From NCBI GenBank assembly GCA_947685225.1, contig CANTUV010000015.1, forward strand, positions 5,394,001 through 5,458,000: DNA of 64,000 nucleotides, read 5' to 3'. Below are positions 44,574 to 56,607 of the stretch, in pieces. The DNA comes from Garcia nutans. Taxonomy: Eukaryota > Streptophyta > Magnoliopsida > Malpighiales > Euphorbiaceae. The stretch's first letter is position 1, and every line of letters starts with the position of its first letter. A program made the translations under genes and the position numbers. The notes under the pieces were generated by a model. That model was not told where the DNA came from. It was given only the letters and a program-made list of their open reading frames with translations, and did not search any database.

Positions 44574-47097
44574 TGTAATATCCTCATGTATGCCCTAGAA
44601 GTTTTGATTATGTTGTTGTTGTTGTTGTTGTTGGTTTAAAATGTGATTGAATGTATATGTTAAGTTGATAAGGAAAAATTGTGTAGAGAGAAATGTATAT
44701 GTAGTGTATATGGTAATATATATAACATATATGTTGGTCAAAGTGGAAAGTCAAGGGAAGAGGATATTTTATTGTTACTTGTGAAATTACTTAAAAGGGC
44801 TTGTAAATAATAGGAAGAGAAAGCATATGAGAAGAGGACATTTAAGTAATTTCCTAATTATTTTTGTGGTGGAGATTTAAAGAAGAAGCAAAGTTTGACT
44901 TTTACTCTTCATTGTCATTTTCTTTTCTTTTCTTCTTGTGTGGCCGGCTCATCAAAGGGACAAGAGAGCAAGAGAACAAGTGAAGGTTTTGTTGATTCCA
45001 AGCTCAAATTGAAAGGAGTTTTCAAGTATGCAAGTTGGAATTTCAAGGAATTTCATGATTTGGTAAGTTTTCTCTTGTTTGCCATTGTTATTTTTGAAGT
45101 TATGTTTAAGTTGAGTTGGGGTTTGATGATGGTATGATTAAGGTTGTTTATGGTGTGAATTTAAGTGTTGAGATTGCTTGATAGATGAGAAGTTAAGTGG
45201 GTGTTGATGTTGGAAATGGTAAGTGATAAATTATATTGTGTTATTTTGGATTAGGTATTGGAAGAAGGTGATTTGCTCTAATTTGAGAAGTGAAGAATTA
45301 TTGGAGAAAAGAAAGTGTTTGGAGTTGTATAATTGGTGCTAAAGGTAAGTACAAACTATATGGTTACAAACATGCATATATTGTTTAATCTTTAAACACT
45401 TTTGGTTTGTAAATGTGATAGGGTATCAAATGTATTGTAAATGAATGTTGGTGATGAAAATATTGTGATGAGCATGTAAAATAATTGCTAATGATGTTGA
45501 TTATGTCCATTTGAATGAGGTTATGTTGTGTACAATGTGTTTTAAGTTAACCAAAAGAAATTTGGCTACATTTAGGGTTTATGCATGAGAGACACGTAAT
45601 TTGGGACGGTCGCTATTATTAATGTGCAGTCGCGACTTAGGTCGGGCTTCTGGCCGCGAAACCTACTGTAATAAGGTTTCATCTTGTAATTGTATGGAGT
45701 GGTCGTATTTGGGTGAGGCGCGACCGCTAGAAAGGTTCTGTTCACCTTATTGGAAGCAATCTAATCCTGTAACAAGATTCTCAAATACATGTTAAATAGA
45801 TCATCCATTTGAGTTGTCAAGGATCAAAATAGAGATCATTTGTTTAACATCATTGTTGAATCATGAAATGTGAGATGATATGGAATTGATAATGCATATG
45901 ATATTACATGAACAAGGTTATGCATTGTGTATTGTGAGGCTTGTGAATGGTGATGTGTATTATGAATAATGTACTTTGAAATGTGATACCAATAATGCTA
46001 TATGCACAATATGAAATGCTATAAAGCCATTGTGATTGGCTATGATGGTTCAATTGAAAGAAATGAGGCATGTTTGCCTAGTTGATGATGAGATTTGAAA
46101 ATGAAATGATAAATGAATTGTGTGGCTAATGTGTTATTCCATTTTCAGAGTTTGTTGTTGGTGGCATGCCTATAATGAGTAACAATCTCTTGAAGTTAGG
46201 TTGGAATTGATTCCTTGAAGCCTAATTGAGATGTTACAACCCTTGAAGCTAGGTTGGGTTGGTTCTTGAAGCCAAGTTGGGTTGAAGCTTAGCATGCTTT
46301 GCTCCCCTTGAAGCTTGGTTGAACCTAATCCTTGAAGCCTAGTTGGGTATATGATATTGATAAATGTGATAACAAAACCAAAACATTAACTCTGAAAATT
46401 GAATGGCATATTAGTGTGTCTTAGGCCCAATGCTTGTCTTTGTTTAGTGTTGTTCATGAATGGTTTAATGAGTAACTAATGAGGTATATGAAGAGATGTT
46501 GAAATGTGATATGTCTATTTATATTGGATTATGAAATGTAATGGTATGTTGTTTGCTTTGCATATATGATGTTACATGTATAATATGGATTGATAATTAA
46601 CATTACATTGCATTAAAGCATAACATAAGCATGATTTGTCTTACTAAGCCGTTGGCTTAGCGCGATAGTGTTTAATCGCGCAGGTAACAGAGTTGAACCC
46701 GAGAGTTCTTCGAGACCTAGTGAGAGTAGACATTGAAGGGTTTATTCTTGGATTTAAAGATCAGAGGAGAGCTGCCAATCATGTATAAATTCTTTATGTT
46801 TTGTAAAGTATTGTGTATAATGTAAATATGTGTATATTTATAGATATGGATTTAAATGTTTTCGTATATGTAAATATTTTATAAATTCCGCTGCGTATTA
46901 AGTAAATGTATTTATATCTATTTTGTTTTATATTACAAGTAATTACTTATTTTTCTTTAATGTATAATGAGAAAGCTTATAGTATCATTTAAAATGTTTT
47001 GAATGTTAATAAAAATCCGTGGCATTCCTATATTCGATACATGTATACTACATTGTGGTGTATGTAGTGTGTATGTATTGGGTGTGGGGGTGTTACA
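44574..47097 (+). repeat. 3' LTR of element E
   Basis: 2524-bp copy of the 5' LTR. It retains hairpin 1 (CTAAGCC/GGCTTAG, 46644-46660) and hairpin 2 (CGCGAT/ATCGCG, 46661-46680) perfectly. Inverted-repeat arms are at 46142 and 46388. Confidence 0.94.
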
Positions 47098-47369
47098 CTT
47101 AATTAAATCGATACCTTAGAAAATCCATGATAAATCAATAAAGGTGACTAAACCCTAAGTCTTAAATTATTAGAAATTTATTCTTGATTTATTGTCATTT
47201 TAGTTAATTAAATCATAAAAACGAATTTGATTGTCCAAATATTAATTAGTTTAATTGTTTGGTACTTAGAATTAACCTCCTCGTGGAAACGATACTCTAC
47301 TCATCATTATATTACTTGTTAATGATCTGTACACTTGCAGATAGTGAGGCTGAGGCCGCAACAAGTTTT

Positions 47370-47387
47370 TGGCGCCACTGCCGGGGA
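47370..47387 (+). other. Primer binding site of element H
   Basis: TGGCGCCACTGCCGGGGA, identical to the PBS of C, six bases behind the 5' LTR. Confidence 0.9.
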
Positions 47388-47472
47388 GGCAATCATTCTG
47401 ATATTGATAATATTAAACTGTTATTACTTTGGATTTTTACTTTTCTGCATTATTTTTAAATTTTAAGGGTAC

Positions 47473-48815
47473 ATGCGTAACAATCCACACACTCAACTTG
47501 TACCCTATAATCCTGAAATTGAAAAATTTTATAGACAGCAAAACAAGGAAAGAAGAGAAAGACAAAGAGGAGAAAGAACTTCAACTGAAATCCATTTAGA
47601 AGAAGGAGACCTTTCATCAGAAGAAGAAGAAGAAGAAATCATGGGAGATCCACAGAACATGACCCTGAAACAATATGCTATGCCATCCGCTCACCCAAGA
47701 TCTAGCATAGTCAAACCTCCTGTGCAAGCCAACACATTTGATCTAAAACCAGCACTTATTAGTTTAATTCAACAATCTATTTTTCATGGCTTACCACATG
47801 AGGATGCTTATGCTCATATTTCAAATTTTTTAGAAATGTGTGATACATTTAAAATTAATGGTGTATCTGATGATGCTATTAGGTTGAGACTTTTTCCGGT
47901 TTCGTTAAGAGATGAAGCAAAAGATTGGCTCATTTCTAAGCACCGGGTACATTCTCCACTTGGGATCAATTAGCCGCTGCATTTTTGGAAAAATATTTTC
48001 CACCTACAAAGATGGCTAAATTAAGGAATGATATCACAAGTTTCATTCAACAAGATGGGGAGAGCTTATATGAAGCTTGGGAACGGTTCAAGAATTTGCA
48101 AAGAAAATGTCCTCACCATGGAGTCCCGGAATGGCTTTTAATTCAAACCTTTTATAATGGACTTCATCCAAATATTAATGGAATGATTGATGCAGCAGCA
48201 GGAGGTGCTCTAATGAACAAAGCTCCTTCTGAAGCAACTGATTTAATTGAAGAAATGGTTGCAAATAATTATCATTGGACTTCAGAATGAGGTATGCAAA
48301 AAAGAGTTGCAGGTTTACATGAGATTGACCATTTTTCTTTACTTGCAGCTAAGGTAGATACAATTGCCAAGAAATTAGAGCATGTCAATTTGTCATCATC
48401 ATCTCCAATTTGTGAAGGATGTGGAGGAAGCCACGATATAGCTGATTGCAAAATTATAGAGCACGTCCAATTTTTGGGGAATCAAAATAGAGGTCCAACT
48501 TTCCCACAAGGAAACACTTACAACCCCACATGGAGAAATCACCCTAACTTGGCATGGGGAAATGAAGGCAATTAAAAAGCACCATATCAGCCACCATATA
48601 TGAAAAATCAAAGCCAAGGCCAAATTCATCCTCTTGAAAAACCATCATATGAATTGGCTTTGGAGAAATTTATTGGTGCAACTTCAGAAAGGTTTGACAA
48701 GCTGGAAAAACAATATGACAAGCTTGAATCAAGGATGGAACAAATTGCAGTTCAAAATAGAAATCTTGAAATTCAAGTAGGTCAAATTGCAAGTTCTCTC
48801 CATAATCGAAATTAA
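47473..48815 (+). pseudogene. gag: Element H Gag (Athila type), several breaks
   Basis: ATG at 47473. The N-terminal part is acidic and Glu-rich. The core has FHGLPHEDAYAHISNF and LFPVSLRDEAKDWL up to 47973, where a frameshift occurs. The next part (47985-48290) has QDGESLYEAWERFK; stops at 48288-48290, 48573-48575 and 48813-48815 lie in this same frame. A knuckle-like CEGCGGSHDIADC follows at about 48414, then NTYNPTWRNHPN and a coiled-coil-like stretch (48650-48800). The order matches the Gag of element C. Another frame change leads to the protease frame. Confidence 0.86.
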
Positions 48816-48990
48816 GGAGCTCTTCCTAGTCAGATAGAAATCAATCCAAGAGAACATTGTAATGTTATTTTCCTAAATAGCATAGAACTTGAAAATTCTT
48901 CACTAGAGCGCCAATTTTATCAAATCTCTTCTTCTCAAATGAAAGAAAGCTAAACAAGAGGAACCAATAAAACAAGAGGTCAGAACTTAT

Positions 48991-49656
48991 GTGCCACCTA
49001 TTCCTTTTCCTCAAAGGTTAAAGAAAAATATGGAGGAAAATGCAAAGATTGCACTTACTAAGGAGTGCAACAATCTTCTTCAGGATAAAATCCCTTCTAA
49101 ACTTGAAGACCTAGGGAGTATTTTGATTCCTTGTCAAATTGGTAAATTAAAATTTCAAAATGCATTATGTGATTCAGGTGCTAGTATTAATTTAATGCCT
49201 TTATCTATTTTCAGGAAATTAGAACTTGCACAAATGAAACCTGCCAATTTAGTATTGCAGCTTGCAGATAAATCAGTCAAATACCCAAAAGGAATTGCAG
49301 AAAATGTGCTTGTAAAAATGGAAAAATTCTACATCCCTGTTGATTTCATGATAGTTGATTTAAATAAGGATGAAGATGCTCCATTGATTTTTGGGAGACC
49401 CTTCTTAGCCACGATTGGAGCTGTAATTGATTTTAAAAGTGGAAAACTCACTTCAAAGATTGAAGATGAACAAGTGGAAATTAACATGATCAAATCTCCA
49501 AATGCACTCAAGGATTGCCAAATTCAAAACTCCAATCTAAAGGTGGGAAAATACAATTTAGACTCATCAAGCTCACAAGCACAATTTGAAGGGTATAATG
49601 AACTTGGGAAGCGAAATTCCAAGTCAACTATAGCAAGCAACATAGTGGGAAAGTAA
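48991..49656 (+). CDS. Element H protease (Athila type)
   Basis: A frame of 221 codons. VPPIPFPQRL-type sequence at the start is the usual entry to Athila protease. The active site DSGAS is intact (Asp at residue 61, 49171-49173), followed by LVLQLADKSVKYPKG and the LIFGRPF box near residue 130. The tail is Ser/Asn-rich and stops at 49656. In a full Athila element RT would follow; here the 3' UTR begins. The original protein was continuous with Gag, so the ATG is probably not a natural start. Confidence 0.82.
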   Translation: MPPIPFPQRLKKNMEENAKIALTKECNNLLQDKIPSKLEDLGSILIPCQIGKLKFQNALCDSGASINLMPLSIFRKLELAQMKPANLVLQLADKSVKYPKGIAENVLVKMEKFYIPVDFMIVDLNKDEDAPLIFGRPFLATIGAVIDFKSGKLTSKIEDEQVEINMIKSPNALKDCQIQNSNLKVGKYNLDSSSSQAQFEGYNELGKRNSKSTIASNIVGK

Positions 49657-51170
49657 GTAATTTGTGATCTTCCACCTTGAGGATAAGAAGTTATAGTCAA
49701 GCTAAAGACTATAAATTAGCGCTTTTTGGAAGGCAACCCAATGTTTTATTTAAACTTTGTCTTTTATTTTTGGTTTTATTTTTGTGTTTTGATTTTGTGT
49801 TTTGTGTTTTTATTTCAGGATGATCTTGGATGGAAATGAGCTTTTGATGGATTCTTCTTGCAAAGGGCAAATTTAAGAATGGGCATACACAACCCCTCCA
49901 CCACCCAATGCCTAAACCACTGAGGACAGTGGAACACTTCAAGTTTAGCCCAAAATTTAGTAATGTATTACATTCCCTTTTTGAATTTTATTACTCTTTC
50001 ATAAATGTTGGGATATGGGGTACCTACAAAAAATTTTTCGAAATTTTTTTTTTCTTGCTATCTTACACTTGAATGATTGAATTCATGACAGGCTAATAAA
50101 ATTTTGTGATTTTGTGATGCTAATTACTTAAATTTATCTTTTGAAATTAAGTTGTTGTGAAGAACTGTACTTTATAGATTTTGACCTGAATACATTCTTG
50201 ATTTTAGTTGAAAGTGATCAATGGTATATGCTTACTTAGATATGACTCCTACTCTTTTGTCATTTAATTTTTTTATTATCTTATGCCTAAGCCTAGAACA
50301 TGTTTAAAAGAACTTTTGAGGCAAAATTGAACCTTGCTAAGCAGGGGAAAAGATTATTTAGGCATTGTTTGTGTAGCCAAATTCTTATATCCACCATATT
50401 TGAACATTGCCTCTAGTTGTCCCCTTTGAGCCAAATTGAATATTCTAGCTTGTTGTTCTTTCTCATTAAACACTAATATCTACCTTCTTGTGGTTAATTA
50501 TCTTTTGGTATATCTTCCTATTATTTATGCTCAATTGGAGAGAGAAAATAAAATGGGAAAGCACCTTTAGATTTCTCATTAATAAAATTTCAAGTTTTGG
50601 GGGAAAATAAAAAATAAAATATATATATATATATAAAAAAGAGAAGAAGAAAAAGATAATAAAAATAAAATTTCCCTACTAGTGTGCTAAAGCAATTGAG
50701 GAAAAATCATATCTATTAACGAACTCTCCAAAACCATTAAGAAGAGCTGCAATCGAAACCTTGGAAGGTATTCAAAAAAAGTTAAGCGTCACTTTAGCCT
50801 TAACCCTTTTAAACCACATTACAAGCTTAAAAAGACCTTTTGATTTTCCTTGAGTTAGTAAGGTCTATTAGTGGAGAAGGTTTGATTAAACATGCATATG
50901 AGAAATGAAAATTTTCTTTAAACTATATAAAATTTTTAATGAATGCAAGGGGTATGTGTTTATCTAAAGAGCAACAATTGATTATAATTGAATAACTTCT
51001 TGAATGAAGGAAGGGAGAATGAAGTAAGTACAGTTATGAAAATTGATTTAGAATTGAATTTTGAATTTTTATTTGTATATCAAAATCTTGAGACTGTTTT
51101 AATGAGGCCTGTTGTGAATGAGATTGTTCTTGCTGCTTGAAGGCAAGCAATGATTTAAGTTTGGGGGAGT
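49657..51170 (+). other. 3' UTR of element H with hairpins and polypurine tract
   Basis: No RT, RNase H or integrase trace. A GGCAA-loop stem-loop lies at about 49725-49742, CCACTG-AGGA-CAGTGG at 49917-49932 and TGCTTG-AAGG-CAAGCA at 51134-51149. A TA run occurs at 50615-50635. The polypurine tract TTTGGGGGAG ends next to the 3' LTR. Layout parallels the 3' UTR of C (10748-12362). Confidence 0.8.
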
Positions 51171-54100
51171 TGATAGGACTATATTTTGCACATAATTTAA
51201 TGATTATTCTAGTTATATTTTTGTTTTTATCAATTGAATTTGATCAATCTTTATTGTGAAAGCTAGAATATTCATCATTTCAAGTATAGAGTTGCAAGTA
51301 TGAAGAAAAAGCTTATTTTGGCTAAAAATCATGGAAAAATGGAAAGGAGGTCAAATCAAGCTCAAAAATGGAAGAAAATGAATTTACATGGTCTTATTGT
51401 AACACCCCTATATCCCGTATACGCATACTACATACCACCACTATCGTAATACACGTATACTGAATATAAGAATGCCACAGTTACCTTTACATTTCAAATC
51501 ATCCCTTTATACAATAATATGAGCAAACTTAAACATTTAAGTTATATCATAAAACATAATAGATAAAAACGTTCATTCAATATGCAGCGGAAAATTTTAG
51601 CGATATTTACATATATACATACATCAAAATACATAAACATCCAAATCAATTTTTACAAAACATAACATTTATACATGTTTGGCAGTTCATCTCTGATCAT
51701 TAAGGCCACAATCAACACTTCAGAATCTAGACTCGACTCGGTCTAGATGAACTCTCTGGCTCTACCGGTCACCTGCGCGAAAACCACAATCGCGCTAAGC
51801 CAACGGCTTAGTGGTACAAACAACAATAATAATATGCTTCAATGCAATGCCAATGTCACATATTTCAACAAATAAGACAATATTCACAAATGATATCTTT
51901 ATATTGTTCATAATACTACATTTCATTATTTTATTCAATTATTTCATCACTTATGATTTACATTGAAACAAAGACAAGCATGGGCCCAAAAGACACTAAT
52001 ATGCCATTCAACTTTCAGAGTTAATGTTTTGGTTCAATTATCACATTTATCATTATCATTATCCAAACTAGGCATCAAGGATTAGGTTCAACCAAGCTTC
52101 AAGGGGAACAAAGCATGCTAAGTATCAACCCAACTTGGCTTCAAGAACCAAATCCAACCTAGCTTCAAAGGTTGTAACATCTCAACTAGGCTTCAAGGAC
52201 TAGACCCAACCAAGCTTCAAGGGGAGTTAAGCATGCTCTTCAAGGATCAAATCCAACCTAGCTTCAAGAGATTGTTACCATTAGGCATGCCACCAACAAC
52301 AAAACTCTGAAAATGGATAACACATTAGACACACAATTCATTCATTAATTCATTATCAATTTCATTCTCTTTTGCTCATAATCATTTAGGCATCCATGCC
52401 TCAATCATCTCATTTGCATCATTATAGCCAACAACAGTGGCTTCACATCTCATCAATAGAGTATACATAACCAATTGCATTGGACATATATTTTAAATTC
52501 ATCATCATCTAGGCAAACATGCCCCACTTATTTCATTTGAATCATTATAGCCAACCACAATGGCATCACATCTCATCATATCTCAATTCACATTTAAGCA
52601 ATTCATCATTAAAGTATTCATCATAACCAATTGCATTGCACATACCTTTTGAATGATCATCATATCTTTCACATTATACAAATCATAACATTAATCAAAT
52701 AGTAATAACAATATAGTAGATTACTTAACACATTTATAACCAAAAGTGTTAAGTCTCAAAATTTTGTAAATGAATGCAACCATGTAAGTTTGTACTTACC
52801 TCAAGAACAACTCACACCAATCTATACACTTCCTCTTCCAAGAATTCTTCACTACTAGGGTTAGGGCAACTCAACCTCTTCACAACCTAATTCAAAAGGA
52901 ATAATACACACTTATATAAACATACACATGAATTCCAATACAATTATTCACCTACTAGCCTCATACTAGACCCATAGATCACAAATTACAAACCAAAACC
53001 ACTATCTAAGGCCCCACGGTCGTGGCCTCACAGCCCCCCACGGTCGTGCGTTAGCAAACGAACCTGTCCAATTTGCCCAACACCCCCACGGTCGTGGCAT
53101 CCAAGGGCCACAGTCATGGCATCAAAAATGCTTCTGTTTCCAATTAAACTCATGCATTCTATGCTTTAAACTTCATTAAACACAAACATCTTGAAAATCT
53201 AAGATAATAATTGATAAAACTCATAACATACATCAATTACCAAATCTAACACCATAACATAAACACAACTCTTACTCCTCCATTCAACTCCAAAATCACA
53301 ATCAATTAAATCCAACACTCTCAAACACACCACAATTAAACATACTCATACTATCCACAATCAATCATCAAACTCAAATACAACTTAAAATAAAACAAGA
53401 AAATCAAGTGGAAACTTACCAAAGTTGATGAACTTCTTAGATTTCCAACTTGATCACTTGATATATATCTTTCAATCTTGAGCTTGGAAAACAAAACTCT
53501 CTTTCTCTCTTGCTTCTTTGATGGCCGGCCAACCCAAAGAGAAAAGAAACCAAAGAACAAAATGAATGGCAAATAACCAAGTCAACTCTTTCTCTTTAAA
53601 CCTCCACTAAGCAAAAATAATATTAAAATATTCATAAAATCCTCTTCCACTAACTTAATTTTCCATTTTCCACTAATTAATTAAAATCAATTATTTCTTC
53701 TTTTGACCATATAATAATTTGACTTGTATATGTTGTATATATCTCTATATATACAACATATACACATCTCTCTTTACTTCTTTTCTCTTTCCATTAAACA
53801 TATACACTAAATCCAAATACAGCAATAATACCAAATTTTTTAGGGCATACTTTGGGATATTACACTTATAAACCATGATACATGATTTTGAGCTTGAAAA
53901 TGGATTTAAAGATGAGAAATCAAGAGGTCCAGAGTCGTTTTGAATCTCAGGGCCAAAGCTGTCAAAAATCCATGGCCATGAGATTTGATTTGAAGCTGTC
54001 GAAGTTTTTCAATGATAGAAATTGCAAGGGCAGAAGCATTTGGAAAGCCACGACCATGGGGCTCAAAACGACCATGGCATGGATTTTGGCTCTATTTTGA

Positions 54101-55361
54101 AGAGACTTCACATATTTAGAAGCTTTTTTGAAAGCCACGACCATGGCCTCTCAAAGGGCACGACCGTGGGTTCCATTTCGTCACTGCTTGAGCCAAGAAC
54201 AAGAACAAAATAAGTCTGGCAGCCTCATCCCAAAAGCCACGACCATGGCCTCCCAAAGGCCACGACCCTGGCCTTCCAAACCGACCATTTTACAGCTCTA
54301 AAGTGCTTAAACCGACCAAACCAACTCAGGCCATGACCGTGGCACTCAAAAGCCACGACCGTGGGGCCGAAAATCATGACATTGAGCAAACAATTGGGTA
54401 GGTGTTGAATCAAACAAGGTGTGGCCTAACCTTTTTCAGTTTTTCCCCACCAAAGAAGCTTCCAAACACTCTATTCAAACACACTTCCTCCAAGGTATGA
54501 TATAACTAATAGATTAGATTAGATTCATCCAAATAAATTTAGTTTAGAGGTGTGAAATTCTGCTTCAAGGAGGAGCTCAAGATCCAAGTCAAAATCTTCT
54601 TCAAAGAAATAGAGTTTGATCTTTCTTGTTCCTTTTAAATTATGTTTTCATTTACCATTTTGAATATTTGTAATGTTTTTATTTCAATAATGAAGAACTA
54701 ATCCTCTTTAGGGTTGGTCCCTTTAATTGAATTTATCATGAAGTTATAAATGTTTATTTGGTTAATTTAGTTATCCTTTGATTATTTTATTGTCTTTAAT
54801 TTAATGCTTTGATTATTTGGCCAATGATCAATTGATTTGAGATGTTGTGTGATGGAGCGAGAGTGGAAGCATGACATCAGTCCAAGGAGATAACAATCTT
54901 AAGTAAGTTTCTCACTTAGAGATAAGGTTAAACCCTTAAGAGGTTGATTTAAGATTCTCATAAAACTTAATGAATTGATCTAATCACTTATGATCACGAG
55001 AGTAGGTGTAAGGATTAAAGTCGATATTAGTTCTAGTACTTGAGAGAGACTTGAGCTTGATTTAGGAGAATCTAACCATTAATCGAAAGGAAGACTGAAT
55101 TAAATCGATACCTTAGAAAATCCATGATAAATCAATAAAGGTGACTAAACCCTAAGTCTTAAATTATTAGAAATTTATTCTTGATTTATTGTCATTTTAG
55201 TTAGTTAAATCATAAAAATGAATTTGATTGTCCAAATATTAATTAGTTTAATTGTTTGGTACTTAGAATTAACCTCCTCGTGGGAACGATACTCTACTCA
55301 TCATTATATTACTTGTTAACGATCTGTGCACTTGCAAATAGTGAGGCTGAGGCCGCAACAA
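51171..55361 (+). repeat. 3' LTR of element H, split by solo LTR L
   Basis: Parts 51171-51397 and 53870-55361. It matches the 5' LTR with scattered changes, including a TATA-like box changed to TATTCAAA near 54473. The dyad cluster lies at 53967-54365. Confidence 0.88.
51398..53864 (-). mobile_element. Solo LTR L, Tekay/Del-like
   Basis: 2467 bp, TGTAACACCCC to GGGATATTACA, with TSD CTTAT at 51393-51397 and 53865-53869. On the minus strand: GGCCGGCC near 53525, donor-like site near 53419, CCACGGTCGTGG cluster at 53010-53120, acceptor-like site near 52887 and donor-like site at 52799. Then come inverted-repeat arms at 52303 and 52014 around repeats with CAAGCTTCAAGG, and hairpin CTAAGCC/GGCTTAG at 51795-51811. 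Confidence 0.92.
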
Positions 55362-56340
55362 GTTTATCTTCCATAGGCAAAATAAGAACAGGAGCGTGAG
55401 TCAACATCTCTTTCAACTTCTCAAAGCTTGCTTGACACTGATCTGTCCACACGAATCTAGAAAACTTCCGAAGTAATCTGGTGAGTGGAGTAGCTATCAA
55501 AGAAAAACCCTTCACAAATCGCCGATAATAACCTACCAAACCCAGAAAACTTCCAACTCCAGTCACTGACTTTGGTGGACTCCAATTCAAAATAGCTTCA
55601 ACTTTACTCGGATCAACTCTAATACCATCTGCTGAAACCACATGGCCCAGAAAAGTCACTTGATCAAGCCAAAACTCACACTTCGACAGCTTAGCATACA
55701 ATTGCTTCTCTCTCAAGGTTTGCAATACAATATGCAAGTACTCATCATGCTCCTCCTTATTACACGAATACACCAAAATATCATCAATAAAACTACCACA
55801 AACTGATCCAAATAGGGTCTAAACACCATGTTCATCAAATCCATGAAAGCTGTAGGTGTATTCGTCAATCCAAAAGGCATTACCAAAAACTCATAATGCC
55901 CATACCTTGTGCGGAAAGCTGTCTTAAGAACATCTTCCTCTCTAATTCTCAACTGATGGTACCCTGATCTTAGATCAATCTTGGAGAAAACTGCTGCTCC
56001 ATTCAACTGATCAAAGAGATCATCTATTCTAGGCAAAGGATACTTATTTTTGATGGTCACCTTATTCAACTGCCTATAATCAATGCACAGTCTCAAAGTA
56101 CCATCCTTCTTCTTTACAAACAAAACAGGAGCTCCCCACGAAGACACACTAGGGCGAACAAACCTTTTATCCAACAACTCCTACAACTGCACCTTCAACT
56201 CTCTCAACTCAGTAGGTGTCATTCTATAAGGAGTAATAGAGATAGGCGTGGTACCAGGCAACAAATCGATACCAAACTCAACCTCTCTCACGGGGCATCC
56301 CTGGCAACTCTTCGAGAAACACATCTGGAAATTCTGCAAC
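55362..56340 (-). pseudogene. Element G reverse transcriptase
   Basis: RT from the linker through LRLCIDYRQLNKVTIKNKYP, SKIDLRSGYHQLR and LVMPFGLTN to the catalytic box, where one base is missing near 55780. The FIDD codons can still be seen in the DNA but the frame changes inside the box. The second half (55776-55366) continues with the thumb (KLSKCEFWLDQV) and connection (FLGLVGYYRRFVKGFS) up to the point where H inserted. The final residues of that ORF come from the LTR of H. Upstream 56178-56340 has further stops. Confidence 0.88.
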
Positions 56341-56607
56341 TGTGGGTATACTATAAAACTAGGAACCCACTATTTGGGTATCTACAACATGAGCAAGATA
56401 AGCATCACACCCTTTCCGAATCATCCTCCTAGCTACAACAGCTGAAATCAACAAGGATGTAAGTTGTCTCTGCTCTCTAGATACCAGCACACTTCTACCG
56501 TCACCGGTTCTCAGGGTAACACACTTCTTCTGACAATCCACCATAGCTCCATGCTTAGATAACCAATCCATGCCTAAGATCAAATCATACTCCTTAAAAG
56601 GCATTTA
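56341..56607 (-). pseudogene. Element G protease, C-terminal half
   Basis: FKEYDLILGMDWLSKHGA is the second half of the Tekay protease. The first half is at 58900-59120, beyond solo LTR K. The coding was split exactly at the K insertion (ATTTA/ATTTC). Confidence 0.88.

Larger units (their letters stand above)
37193..47097 (+). mobile_element. Tekay/Del-like chromovirus element E, nearly intact
   Basis: LTRs 37193-39719 (2527 bp) and 44574-47097 (2524 bp), TSD CTTAA at 37188-37192 and 47098-47102, tRNA-Met PBS, PPT, and a 4.6-kb gag-pol with a single stop codon. I noticed about fifteen differences between the LTRs, nearly all transitions, plus a 3-bp difference in a GTT microsatellite. It sits in the 5' LTR of H and is probably the youngest or one of the youngest insertions here. 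Confidence 0.95.
35732..47363 (+). repeat. 5' LTR of element H, split by element E
   Basis: Parts 35732-37192 and 47103-47363. It starts TGATAGGACTATA (perhaps one base earlier) and ends GAGGCCGCAACA. It contains a cluster of CCACGACCGTGG/CCATGACCATGG-type words at 36058-36450, then a TATA-like TATTTAAA at 36564-36571. Confidence 0.88.
35732..55361 (+). mobile_element. Athila-like non-autonomous element H, interrupted by E and L
   Basis: Left LTR 35732-47363 (without E) and right LTR 51171-55361 (without L), about 1.72 kb each. PBS at 47370-47387, identical to that of C; PPT at 51160-51170. The host frame (RNase H of G) is duplicated over GTTTA(T): 35726-35731 and 55362-55367. The internal region is 3.8 kb with only gag and protease; RT, RNase H and integrase are entirely absent. 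It carries E in its 5' LTR and solo LTR L in its 3' LTR. Confidence 0.88.
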
